Below the pieces are notes generated by a model. It was not told the DNA's origin. It saw only the letters and a list, made by a program, of their open reading frames with translations, and searched no databases. From an uncultured Anaerolineae bacterium (GTDB taxonomy: Bacteria > Chloroflexota > Anaerolineae > J036 > Brachytrichaceae): DNA of 64,000 bases. The stretch covers positions 20,957 through 84,956 of the forward strand of contig CALBEF010000040.1 in the NCBI GenBank assembly GCA_937927775.1, given 5' to 3'. Below are positions 1 to 8,374 of the stretch, one piece after another (the stretch's first letter is position 1; the number at the start of each line of letters is the position of its first letter). The position numbers and the translations under genes were made by a program.

Positions 1-2
1 TC

Positions 3-785
3 CCCAGAGATTTCGACGCCGAGAAATGGAAGAAGGGGACGCGCGAGGAGATGTTGCAGGAGCTGCAGGCGATGGCAGCCGCGCGCTACGACGCCGGCCT
101 GAAAGAGTTCGGCCAGGTGTTGTTGACACAGATGAAGCTGGCGAATGTCTCGCTGGCGACTATGCGCGAAAGCCGCGACCCGTTCATGCGCAACGTTTAC
201 ACCTGGGCCAGGATTCATCTGGGCGACGCGCTGACGCCGGAGCTGGAAGCGTTGCCGTTGAACGAAATCCCCGCCGACTATGCCGAGGCCGTCAACAATG
301 CTTTTACCGATGGCGTGCGCCTGACGCGCGACCGGCTGATCCTCATCCAGACCGTCGATCAGTTCTGGGTGCGCCACCTGACTGATCTGGACGAGTTGCG
401 CGAGGGCATCGGCCTGCGCGCCTACGCGCAGCGCGACCCGCTGGTGTCGTTCCGCACCGAGGCCAGCAACATGTATGCCGACATGCTGGACGCCGTGAGG
501 CGGCAGGTGTCGCAGCGCATCTTCAATGTTCAGTTCAACGTGCCGCAGCCGACGCAACGACAGCAGCGCCAGGCGGCGCAGCAGTTGCAGCGCGCGGCGG
601 CCAGCCGGCCGCAGAACCTGCGCGCCTCTGGCGGGAGCGCCGCCTCGGCGACCAGGGCGACGCCGGTGAAAGTGCCGGCCGGCCAGAAGGTGGGTCGCAA
701 TGACGTGTGCCCGTGGTGCGACAGCGGCAGGAAAGTCAAGCACTGCTCCTGCGAAGGGGCGCGCAAATTCAGGGGCGAGTTGTAG
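3..785 (+). CDS. secA: Protein translocase subunit SecA, C-terminal part (5' truncated by window edge)
   Basis: Translation has RLILIQTVDQFWVRHLTDLDELREGIGLRAYAQRDPLVSFRTEASNMYADML and a C-terminal zinc motif GRNDVCPWCDSGRKVKHCSC (SEC-C like). Confidence 0.95.
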   Translation, partial: PRDFDAEKWKKGTREEMLQELQAMAAARYDAGLKEFGQVLLTQMKLANVSLATMRESRDPFMRNVYTWARIHLGDALTPELEALPLNEIPADYAEAVNNAFTDGVRLTRDRLILIQTVDQFWVRHLTDLDELREGIGLRAYAQRDPLVSFRTEASNMYADMLDAVRRQVSQRIFNVQFNVPQPTQRQQRQAAQQLQRAAASRPQNLRASGGSAASATRATPVKVPAGQKVGRNDVCPWCDSGRKVKHCSCEGARKFRGEL

Positions 786-802
786 CCGGCAGGGCGAAAC
801 CT

Positions 803-1651
803 ATGCGCGTTGTTCACCTGCTCAGCGACGGTGTCAGCTACTGGGACGGCGGCGGGGCGTTTGGTCTGGTGCCACGCCCGAAGTGGATGAAGATTCTCCC
901 GCCGGATGAGCACAATCGCGTGCCGCAGGAACTGCGTTGCGCGCTGATCCAGGCTGACGGGCAAAACATCCTGGTCGATTGCGGCGTCGGGGACAAACCG
1001 AACGACGTGATTGCCACGCAGTATGAGGTGCGCCGGCCACACGGTCATTTGTTGGACGATCTGGCCCGGCGCGGCCTGGCCCCCGAAGATATCCATGCGG
1101 TGATCCTGACCCATCTGCATGGCGACCACGCCGGCTGGGCCACGCGGCTGGCCGATCACACATCTGCCTGCCGGCCCACTTTTCCCAATGCGCGCTACTA
1201 CGTTCAACGTCAGGAGTATTACGACGCGACCCACACCAACGAGCGCACGCGCAACACCTACTTTCCGGAAAACTACACGCCGCTGGCGCAGGCCGGCGTG
1301 TTGACGCTGCTCGACGGCGAAGCGGAGATTGCGCCGGGTGTGCGCGCTGTGCCCACGCCGGGTCATACGGCAGGACACCAGTCAGTAGTGGTCGAGTCCG
1401 AGTCCGAATCCCATCCGCCTGTTCTGATTCTGGGCGATCTGGCAACGTACATGATCCAGTTCGCCCGCCTGCCGTGGGTGACGGCCTACGATGTGTTGCC
1501 GCTCGTCACCATCGAGACCAAGCGCGCCTGGCAGCAGTGGGCGCGCGCGCGCGAGGCTGTGCTGGTCTCGCCGCACGACACGCAGATACCGGTTGGCCGG
1601 CTGGTGAAAACAGACAAGGGTTTCTTCGAGGTTCAGCCTGCGGCGCTGTGA
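803..1651 (+). CDS. MBL-fold metallo-hydrolase (lactonase-like)
   Basis: VILTHLHGDHAGW (HxHxDH), PTPGHTAGHQS, LILGDLA; ATG at 803 in frame with ORF 707..1651. Confidence 0.85.
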   Translation: MRVVHLLSDGVSYWDGGGAFGLVPRPKWMKILPPDEHNRVPQELRCALIQADGQNILVDCGVGDKPNDVIATQYEVRRPHGHLLDDLARRGLAPEDIHAVILTHLHGDHAGWATRLADHTSACRPTFPNARYYVQRQEYYDATHTNERTRNTYFPENYTPLAQAGVLTLLDGEAEIAPGVRAVPTPGHTAGHQSVVVESESESHPPVLILGDLATYMIQFARLPWVTAYDVLPLVTIETKRAWQQWARAREAVLVSPHDTQIPVGRLVKTDKGFFEVQPAAL

Positions 1652-1676
1652 ACGCGCTGCTCATTTTTTCATCGCA

Positions 1677-2231
1677 ATGTCATTCCAGATCATCCCCCTT
1701 GCCATTCCCGATGTTGTGGTGATTCAGCCCCGTTCATTCCCCGACAACCGGGGATTCTTTCGCGAGCTGTTCAAGGCGTCGGCGTTTGCCGGTCTGGGAC
1801 TGCCGGCGCACTTCGTTCAGGATAACTTCTCACACTCCGTTCGCGGCGTCTTGCGCGGTCTGCACTATCAGAAGAACCCGGCTGCGCAGGGCAAGCTGAT
1901 CTGCGTGGCGCATGGCGAAATCTATGATGTCGCCGTCGATATTCGCAAAGGGTCGCCCACCTACGGGCGCTGGGCAGGTGAGACGCTCTCTGCCGACAAT
2001 GGTCGTTTGCTGTATGTCCCGCCCGGTTTTGCGCACGGCTTTTGCGTGTTGAGCGACGCGGCCAGCGTGCTCTACAAAGTGACGGCGGAGTGGAACGGCG
2101 CGCTGGAAGCCGGCGTGCGCTGGGATGACGCCGAGATCGGCGTGGCGTGGCCGATAAGCAGCCCGATCCTCTCGGCCAAAGATGCCGCGCTGCCGGCGCT
2201 GAAGGACGCCGACAACAATTTCGTGCACTGA
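1677..2231 (+). CDS. rfbC: dTDP-4-dehydrorhamnose 3,5-epimerase
   Basis: FPDNRGFFRELF, VLRGLHYQKNPAAQGKL, DVAVDIRKGSPTYGRW, VPPGFAHGFCVLSD. Confidence 0.93.
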   Translation: MSFQIIPLAIPDVVVIQPRSFPDNRGFFRELFKASAFAGLGLPAHFVQDNFSHSVRGVLRGLHYQKNPAAQGKLICVAHGEIYDVAVDIRKGSPTYGRWAGETLSADNGRLLYVPPGFAHGFCVLSDAASVLYKVTAEWNGALEAGVRWDDAEIGVAWPISSPILSAKDAALPALKDADNNFVH

Positions 2232-2326
2232 GGCCGGCGGGCCAATGCCGGTTTACAGACGCATGGGCATGTTTGGGCAAGCCAGCGGCTTGCCCTGCAA
2301 AGTGCGCTGAGGCCGGCGGGCCAATG
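2223..2326. repeat. 25-bp direct repeat pair (GTGCRCTGAGGCCGGCGGGCCAATG) flanking a GGGCAAGCC hairpin
   Basis: Copies at about 2223-2247 and 2302-2326; GGGCAAGCC-AGC-GGCTTGCCC hairpin at 2276-2296. Confidence 0.8.
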
Positions 2327-2356
2327 TCGCCGGCCCACTGACAAAGGATAGAGCAC

Positions 2357-3685
2357 ATGAGCAAACGAACAGCGCGCGCACTGTCTGTGCCCTGGCGATT
2401 GTTCGCAGCGGTTGCGCTTGTAGTCGGCGTGGTGGCGTGCGCGCCCGCTTCTCCTGATGGCGCAGTCGTCATTCTTTGGCATACGCTGTCCGGTCGTCAC
2501 GAGCGCGCGCTGTTGAACCTCATCGACCGTTGGAATCGCGGCAACCCGGCCGGGATTACAGTTGTTCCCGAGCGGCGCGACCCCGCTGCGTTGCGCGCCG
2601 GCGTGCTGAACGGCGCAGCGCGAAACGCCCTGCCCAATCTGCTGCTGGTGTCACCTTCGCAGGCGGCTGTCTATCATCAGCGCGGCATTCTGGCGCCGCT
2701 GGACTCGTACATGACCAGCGGCAGTCCTGCCACTGGATGGGGCGCGGCCGATCGCAGCGATCTCTATCCCTTCATCTTCGCGGCCGGCCGAACGACCGGC
2801 GCAGACAGCGCCACAATCGGGATTCCGTTTGGCGGCGTCGCGCGGGTGATGTTGTCCAACCTGGACTGGCTCCGGTCGATCAACATCGATGCCATGCCGG
2901 CCGACTGGGAGCAGTTTGACGCGGCGTGCGCCGGCGCCACGGATCGCTCCAGGGGAACGTTGTGCTTTGGCGCCGACACCAGCAGCGCTGTGTTCGAGGA
3001 GTGGCTGTACGCCCACGGGGGAAGCCTCATCGCGCAGAATGACGAGGGCATACAACTGCTGACGCCGGCAGCCGGTGAAGCGATCGGCCGGCTCAGCGCA
3101 TACGTGCGCAACAATCAGGCCTACCGCGTGAACAGTCAGCGCCAGAGCCGGGATGATTTCACCGCCGGACGGGTCATCTTTGCATTTGATTGGAGCGATC
3201 AGATCGGCCTGTATCGCAACCTGATTCGTGAGCGGGCCAATTTCGCCTGGGATATCAGCCTGCTGCCGGCAACGCGGACCGGGTCCGCACTGCTGGAACG
3301 GGGAACTGCGTATCGCGCCCCGCTATGGGTGGTGACGAAGGCCGACGATGCGCGGCAGTTGGCCGCCTGGCGCTTCATTCGCTGGCTTACCGATGCGCCC
3401 CAGACTGTCGAGTGGGCCGTTGAGACCGGCGAATTGCCGGCCCGCGTCTCGGCCATCAATGTGATGGCCGGCCAGGCGCCTGTTGATCCATCGACGGCGT
3501 CGTTGCTGAAGACTATTGCGCCGGCAGCCCGGCCAGAGCCGCTGATCGGCGGGTGGGGATGCATCCAGGGTGTTCTCGCCAGCAGCCTGCGCCAGGTGTT
3601 TGACGGCCAGCCGGTCACGGACACTTTGCAGGTCGCGCAGTCCACTGCGCAACACGAGATTGACTTCGACTGCTCGCTGCAATAG
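2357..3685 (+). CDS. Extracellular solute-binding protein family 1 (sugar ABC substrate-binding lipoprotein)
   Basis: Signal/lipobox VVACAPAS, VVILWHTLSGRHERALLNLIDRWN, GIPFGGVARVMLSNLDWL, AAWRFIRWLTDAPQTVEWAVETGELPAR. Confidence 0.85.
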   Translation: MSKRTARALSVPWRLFAAVALVVGVVACAPASPDGAVVILWHTLSGRHERALLNLIDRWNRGNPAGITVVPERRDPAALRAGVLNGAARNALPNLLLVSPSQAAVYHQRGILAPLDSYMTSGSPATGWGAADRSDLYPFIFAAGRTTGADSATIGIPFGGVARVMLSNLDWLRSINIDAMPADWEQFDAACAGATDRSRGTLCFGADTSSAVFEEWLYAHGGSLIAQNDEGIQLLTPAAGEAIGRLSAYVRNNQAYRVNSQRQSRDDFTAGRVIFAFDWSDQIGLYRNLIRERANFAWDISLLPATRTGSALLERGTAYRAPLWVVTKADDARQLAAWRFIRWLTDAPQTVEWAVETGELPARVSAINVMAGQAPVDPSTASLLKTIAPAARPEPLIGGWGCIQGVLASSLRQVFDGQPVTDTLQVAQSTAQHEIDFDCSLQ

Positions 3686-3781
3686 ACTTGGTGTCAATCA
3701 AAGTTGGTTATTTTTGCCACACCGGGCGCGCGCAATCAGGCGGGGTGGATGCGCAGCCCGCCTGGCGCGAGGCATGAGACG

Positions 3782-4834
3782 ATGGTACAGGAATTTCCAC
3801 TGGCGGCCTATTCGGACGACCCGATCTACAACATGAAGGCGGCCACCCAGCGCACCGGGATTCCTGCGGCGACCCTGCGCGCCTGGGAGCGCCGGTATAA
3901 AGTGCTGGAACCCAGCCGCACCGAGGGCAACTACCGGCTCTACTCCGACCGCGACATCGCCATTTTGATCTGGTTGAAGGCGCAGCTCGATGCCGGCTTG
4001 AGTATCAGCCGGGCGGTTGCGCTGCTCGAACGGCTTCGCGCAGACATGGATATGAAGACGCTGCGGACTGGGTCCGCACCGGCTGCCGACGAAGCGCCGC
4101 CCGGCGCAATTCCCTCTGGCGTGGCAATCTCGGCAACGCCGCAGACAAGCCGGGCAGCCCATGCGTTGCACACGTGGATGGACAAGCCCGACACCGCCAC
4201 GGCGCAGACCTGGGATCGTCTGAAGGCTGCGCTTTACGCCGCGCTGACCCGGATGGACGAACAGGCGGCCAGTGTCACTCTGGCCGAGGCATTTGCGTTG
4301 TACCCGGTCGAGACTGTTTGCATGCATGTCATCACCCCGTGCATGGTGGCAATCGGCCAGGATTGGTTCGACGGCAAGATCTCTGTCGTGACGGAGCACT
4401 TTGCCACAGCATATCTGATGGGCCGGCTGCTGGCGCTGTTGAACGCGCAGCCGGTTCATCAAGGCCCCCTCGCGCTCATCGGTTGCGCGCCCACCGAGCG
4501 CCACGAGGTCGGGGCGATGATGGTGGCGTTGCTGTTGCGGCGCGCCGGCTATAACGTGCGCTACCTTGGCTCGGACATCCCCCTGGTGGAACTGGCGCGC
4601 GCAGTGCGGGAGTTGAAGCCCCGCGTGCTGGCGGTGTCCGCCATGATGTCCGAATCCGCGCAGTTTCTGCTCGACCTCCCGCGCCATCTCGCAAACGAAT
4701 CGTCCCGCACTCAGCTCGTGTTCGGCGGCCGGGCATTTTCCATTAACCGCGATCTCGCCGCCCATCTCAACGACAGCATTGTTGCGACGGATATCGTGGA
4801 CGGCATTGCCCGGATCGAGCGGCTGCTGTCTTGA
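3782..4834 (+). CDS. MerR-type HTH regulator with B12-binding domain (CarH/LitR-like)
   Basis: YNMKAATQRTGIPAATLRAWERRYKVLEPSRTEGNYRLYSDRD; IGQDWFDGKISVVTEHFATAYLMGRL (W-x9-EH); APTERHEVGAMMVALLLRRAGYNVRYLGSDIP (ExHxxG). Confidence 0.9.
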   Translation: MVQEFPLAAYSDDPIYNMKAATQRTGIPAATLRAWERRYKVLEPSRTEGNYRLYSDRDIAILIWLKAQLDAGLSISRAVALLERLRADMDMKTLRTGSAPAADEAPPGAIPSGVAISATPQTSRAAHALHTWMDKPDTATAQTWDRLKAALYAALTRMDEQAASVTLAEAFALYPVETVCMHVITPCMVAIGQDWFDGKISVVTEHFATAYLMGRLLALLNAQPVHQGPLALIGCAPTERHEVGAMMVALLLRRAGYNVRYLGSDIPLVELARAVRELKPRVLAVSAMMSESAQFLLDLPRHLANESSRTQLVFGGRAFSINRDLAAHLNDSIVATDIVDGIARIERLLS

Positions 4835-4859
4835 CAGACGCCTTGCCTGAGCGGCGCCG

Positions 4860-6269
4860 TCACGGCGTCCAGGCGGGGATGGTCGCGTCTGCGGCCAGCA
4901 CGCGTTGCTCTGCAAGCCCCGGCGCCGGCGCGACCCGAATCAACCACACCTCGGGTCGCGCATTGGGCGCGCGCAAGTTGTTGCGCACGGCCGCAATCCA
5001 TGTTTCGTCCGGGCTCCATCTCAGACCGCCGTAACTGTATTCCGGCTGATCGGTCAGTGGGCGGGCCTGGGCAGTGTTGTCGGCCTGACTGACCCACACC
5101 TGCGGCCCCAGCGACACAAAGCCGGCTCCGGTTCGTATCGACTGACGGCTGAACGCAATCCATGCGCCGGAAGGCGACCATGTAATCGAAGCGTCATTGG
5201 TCGTCGTCAGGGCTGTGACCGGGGTAATCACGTTCATCACCAGGTCGGCGCGCAACATCTGGCTGAACTGACCCGTGTCCACAGCCACCAGCTCGGGGTA
5301 GATCAACTGGTTGCCATCGGGCGACCAGGCGCCGGAGTCGCCCAGCACGCTCGGCAATTGGATGATCTCGCCCGATTGCGTATCGACGACGGTAATCGCG
5401 CTTTCCAGCGGGTCGTAGTATGAGAGCCTGTCGCCCAGCGGCGCCCAGCGCGGCAGGAAGCCGAGTTTCTGGCTCTCGCCGGCCTGGTCGCCGCCAAAAA
5501 GAGGCGCAGCCTGGCGCGTGCTGACATCGACGAGCCAGATGCGCGCCGGCCCCGGCGAGCGACCGATGGCGCCGTCTATCAGCGTGCGTCGCTCGAATGC
5601 GATGCGCGTCCCGTCGGCAGCCCAGGCGGGTGACTGGCAGACCTGCTGATCGCAGGCGACGAGCAGTTCGCGCCGGCTGCCGTCGAGCTGGATCAGCCAC
5701 AGATCGCGGACGCCGGAATCGTCGCGGTTGGCGCTGTACACGATGCGCGCGCCGTCGGGGCTGATGGCAAAGTCGAACACGCCATACGGCTCAGACGTGA
5801 TCTGGCGGGGCGGGGTCGCGCCGTCTATCTCTGCCAGGTAGAGGTTGCCGGCATCGAGCGCGGGCGAGAGGTAGACTACGCGCGGGTGGCCGGTGCGAAA
5901 AGACCACTGCGTGTCGCGCAACAGCAGCCGGCCGCGCGCGCTGCGGGCGCCGGCCTCGATCGTCACAGTGTAGGCAGTGTCGGGCTGCAAAGGGCCGGCC
6001 GGCACAAATAGCGCCGTGTTCCCATTCCAGCGCAGCGCCCCGCTGATCTGCGGAGACAGGCGCACCCGGCCTTCGAGCGAGTCGGCAACCATCGCTTCGC
6101 TGAAGGTGAAAGAAAGGGCAGATCGAATGGCGACCGATTCGGCCCCGGCTGCCGGTGTGGCGCGTGTGATCTGCACGCCTACCTGATCGCCGCGCCACAG
6201 AATGATGCCGATCACGCAGGCGATTGCGGCCATCGCAGAGAGCGCGGCGCGATCCAGGCGATCGAGTGT
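4860..6269 (-). CDS. TolB-like beta-propeller protein with N-terminal Ig-like (Big_5-type) domain
   Basis: N-terminal TM, SALSFTFSEAMVADSLEGRVRLSPQISG...LQPDTAYTVTI, then repeated SPDGARIVYSANRDDSG / WSPDGNQLIYPELVA / WSPDETWIAAVRN. Confidence 0.75.
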   Translation of the reverse strand, partial: TLDRLDRAALSAMAAIACVIGIILWRGDQVGVQITRATPAAGAESVAIRSALSFTFSEAMVADSLEGRVRLSPQISGALRWNGNTALFVPAGPLQPDTAYTVTIEAGARSARGRLLLRDTQWSFRTGHPRVVYLSPALDAGNLYLAEIDGATPPRQITSEPYGVFDFAISPDGARIVYSANRDDSGVRDLWLIQLDGSRRELLVACDQQVCQSPAWAADGTRIAFERRTLIDGAIGRSPGPARIWLVDVSTRQAAPLFGGDQAGESQKLGFLPRWAPLGDRLSYYDPLESAITVVDTQSGEIIQLPSVLGDSGAWSPDGNQLIYPELVAVDTGQFSQMLRADLVMNVITPVTALTTTNDASITWSPSGAWIAFSRQSIRTGAGFVSLGPQVWVSQADNTAQARPLTDQPEYSYGGLRWSPDETWIAAVRNNLRAPNARPEVWLIRVAPAPGLAEQRVLAADATIPAWTP

Positions 6270-6313
6270 CATTTTTGGCGACGCTCCGGGGCACATGGGC
6301 GCGCGATCCGGCG

Positions 6314-7030
6314 TTACGCCAGTTGCACAACCTGGTTCACGTTCAGGACGCTGACGAACCGGTTGCCGGTCTTGTGATCTGCGCCAATCATGATCGCGCT
6401 GATCGATGCCGGCGAGATGGCCAGGCGCTGGAAATTATCGAACGGCATGCCGAGGAAATGCGCCAATGCGGCGCGGATGGGGTCGGCGTGCATGATGACC
6501 GCGATGACCGGCGGCGGCATGTTCGGCTGTGGATCTGCGCCGGCGCTAACGTCGCCGTTTTCCTGTGTTGCGTCCGCCCGGGGCGGTGGTTCGGGGTCTG
6601 GATGGCAGGCGGCGATTTGCTCCAGCGCCGCCACCACCCGTTGTTGCATACCGGCCAGGCATTCGCCGTTGGGAAAGCAGGCTTCAGAGGGCCTGGTCTG
6701 AACGACCTTCCAAAGATCGCGGGTGTCCGGCGCATCGCCCAGGTCTTTGGTGGGCCGGCCGGTCAGGTCGCCGGTGTCGGTGTCGGCCAGGTCGGGTCGG
6801 ATGACGATGCTGAGGCCGTGCGGGGCAGCTACCCGCCAGGCGGTCTCGATGGCGCGCTCGAGGTGGCTGGCGTAGACAGCATCCAGCTTTCGATCCTTGA
6901 GGAATCGGCCCAGCGACTCGGCTTGCGCCCTGCCTTCGTCGTTGAGGTGAATGTTGGCGGTCTGGCCCGGCAGCCGGCCGGTTTTCACAAAGTCGTTGGT
7001 TGCGTGTCGGATCAGGAGTAGTACAGGCAC
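6314..7030 (-). CDS. Histidine phosphatase (phosphoglycerate mutase-like)
   Basis: VLLLIRHATNDFVKTGRLPGQTANIHLNDEGRAQAESLGRFLKDRKLDAVYASHLERAIETAW; GTG start at 7030 inferred. Confidence 0.85.
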   Translation of the reverse strand: MPVLLLIRHATNDFVKTGRLPGQTANIHLNDEGRAQAESLGRFLKDRKLDAVYASHLERAIETAWRVAAPHGLSIVIRPDLADTDTGDLTGRPTKDLGDAPDTRDLWKVVQTRPSEACFPNGECLAGMQQRVVAALEQIAACHPDPEPPPRADATQENGDVSAGADPQPNMPPPVIAVIMHADPIRAALAHFLGMPFDNFQRLAISPASISAIMIGADHKTGNRFVSVLNVNQVVQLA

Positions 7031-7082
7031 GGGCGCTATTGTAGACGAGACGCGCTGCGGGGCGTGATGCGGCGGTTGCCGA

Positions 7083-8291
7083 CTATGGCAGATAGTACAA
7101 GGGATTCTGGAGCACCCCGCCGTACCGAATCTCGAAGTGCAGGTGCGGGCCGGTTGAGCGGCCGGTGCTGCCCATGGCGGCGATGATCTGGCCGCGCGCA
7201 ACCGGCTGGCCGGGGTCAACGTAATAGGCGCTAAGGTGGGCGTACACGGTCACAAAACCGTTGCCGTGGTTAATCATGACCATGTAACCATAGCCGGTGC
7301 CGTCCCAGCCGGCAAAGCTGACGTAGCCACTGTCCGCCGCGCCAATAGGGATGCCGATGGCGTTGGCAATGTCCAGGGCCTGATGCCCCCACCAATATCC
7401 CTGCGAGATGTAGCCGTTGGTCGGCCACTGGAATGTGCCGCTGGCCGCGACTCTGACGGGGGCGCCGGTGTACGCGCTGGCCGCATACGAATTGGTCGGT
7501 TGTTGCGCAACACGCGGCTTGAACGGTTTAACGCCCCTGGGGACGACGATTTTCTGTCCTGGCAACAGGTTCGAGGCGTCTGATAGCGCGTTGAGCGGCG
7601 AGGCGACGATGTCTTCCACCTTTGCTTTGAATTTGGAAGCGATGCTGTCCAGGGTGTCCTCTTCCTGCACGGTATACCAGATGCCATCTGTGGGCAGCAC
7701 ATACAACACCTGGCCGATGTCCAGCCGGTCGGGTGTCTCTTCGACGGCTTCATTTGACCAGACCAGGGTCGAGGGTTGCAGGCCGAACCGCACCGCAATG
7801 GCTTCGACTGTGTCGCCCGGCTGAACGGTGTAGGTGATGATGCCGGCGCGCGCCTCGGTTGGCCTGCTCGTGTCCGCCACGGCCAGCCGCGAGAGTAACC
7901 CGCCGTCCTGATTGTTCACCGCAGCGTAGGTCTGAAAGCGCTCTGGCGAGTAGACAGGGCCGCCTCCGATCTGGTCGTCGGCTGTGCGGCCATCCCCCTC
8001 GGTCGGCGAGGCCGCCGCCGGCTGGCTCGATGGCAGCGCCCCGGCTATGGCGGCGGGGCCGGTCATCTGCGCGCCGGCCAGGACGATGGCCAGGAGCGCC
8101 ACAGCCACGATGGCGATGTGCGAGGTGTACCGGCTGATCAGCACCAGCAGCCGCCAGCGAATCTCCTCTGAGCGAAGATGTTGCCGGACGAGACGCCGTG
8201 TCGCGCGCGCGCGCGTGATCACCTGCGCCGAGTCCCGGATGAGGATGAGAGCGTGCGGACCTGGTCCGCTTCGTCGTTGCGTCGGTAGCAC
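7083..8291 (-). CDS. LysM-domain M23 family metallopeptidase
   Basis: TYTVQPGDTVEAIAVRFGLQPSTLVWSN, WYTVQEEDTLDSIASKF, GHQALDIANAIGIPIGAADSG, GSTGRSTGPHLHFEIR. GTG start uncertain; the ORF-track extension to 9119 is out of frame with the neighbouring gene. Confidence 0.88.
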   Translation of the reverse strand: MLPTQRRSGPGPHALILIRDSAQVITRARATRRLVRQHLRSEEIRWRLLVLISRYTSHIAIVAVALLAIVLAGAQMTGPAAIAGALPSSQPAAASPTEGDGRTADDQIGGGPVYSPERFQTYAAVNNQDGGLLSRLAVADTSRPTEARAGIITYTVQPGDTVEAIAVRFGLQPSTLVWSNEAVEETPDRLDIGQVLYVLPTDGIWYTVQEEDTLDSIASKFKAKVEDIVASPLNALSDASNLLPGQKIVVPRGVKPFKPRVAQQPTNSYAASAYTGAPVRVAASGTFQWPTNGYISQGYWWGHQALDIANAIGIPIGAADSGYVSFAGWDGTGYGYMVMINHGNGFVTVYAHLSAYYVDPGQPVARGQIIAAMGSTGRSTGPHLHFEIRYGGVLQNPLYYLP

Positions 8292-8374
8292 GGTAGAGCC
8301 TTGAGGGGGGAGTATAGTACAGCGGCGCAAGCAACCCGCCATGCGGCGCATGTGCGGGGCCTGCGCGGCTGAAT

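Noticed and set aside
530-1378. Long antisense ORFs (here and at 3698-4915, 12258-13175, 20590-21552, 34384-35787, 46130-47416, 47781-49250, 50043-51455)
   Set aside because: High-GC DNA leaves long open antisense frames; translations are Arg/His/Gln rich without recognisable domains and lie opposite well-supported genes.
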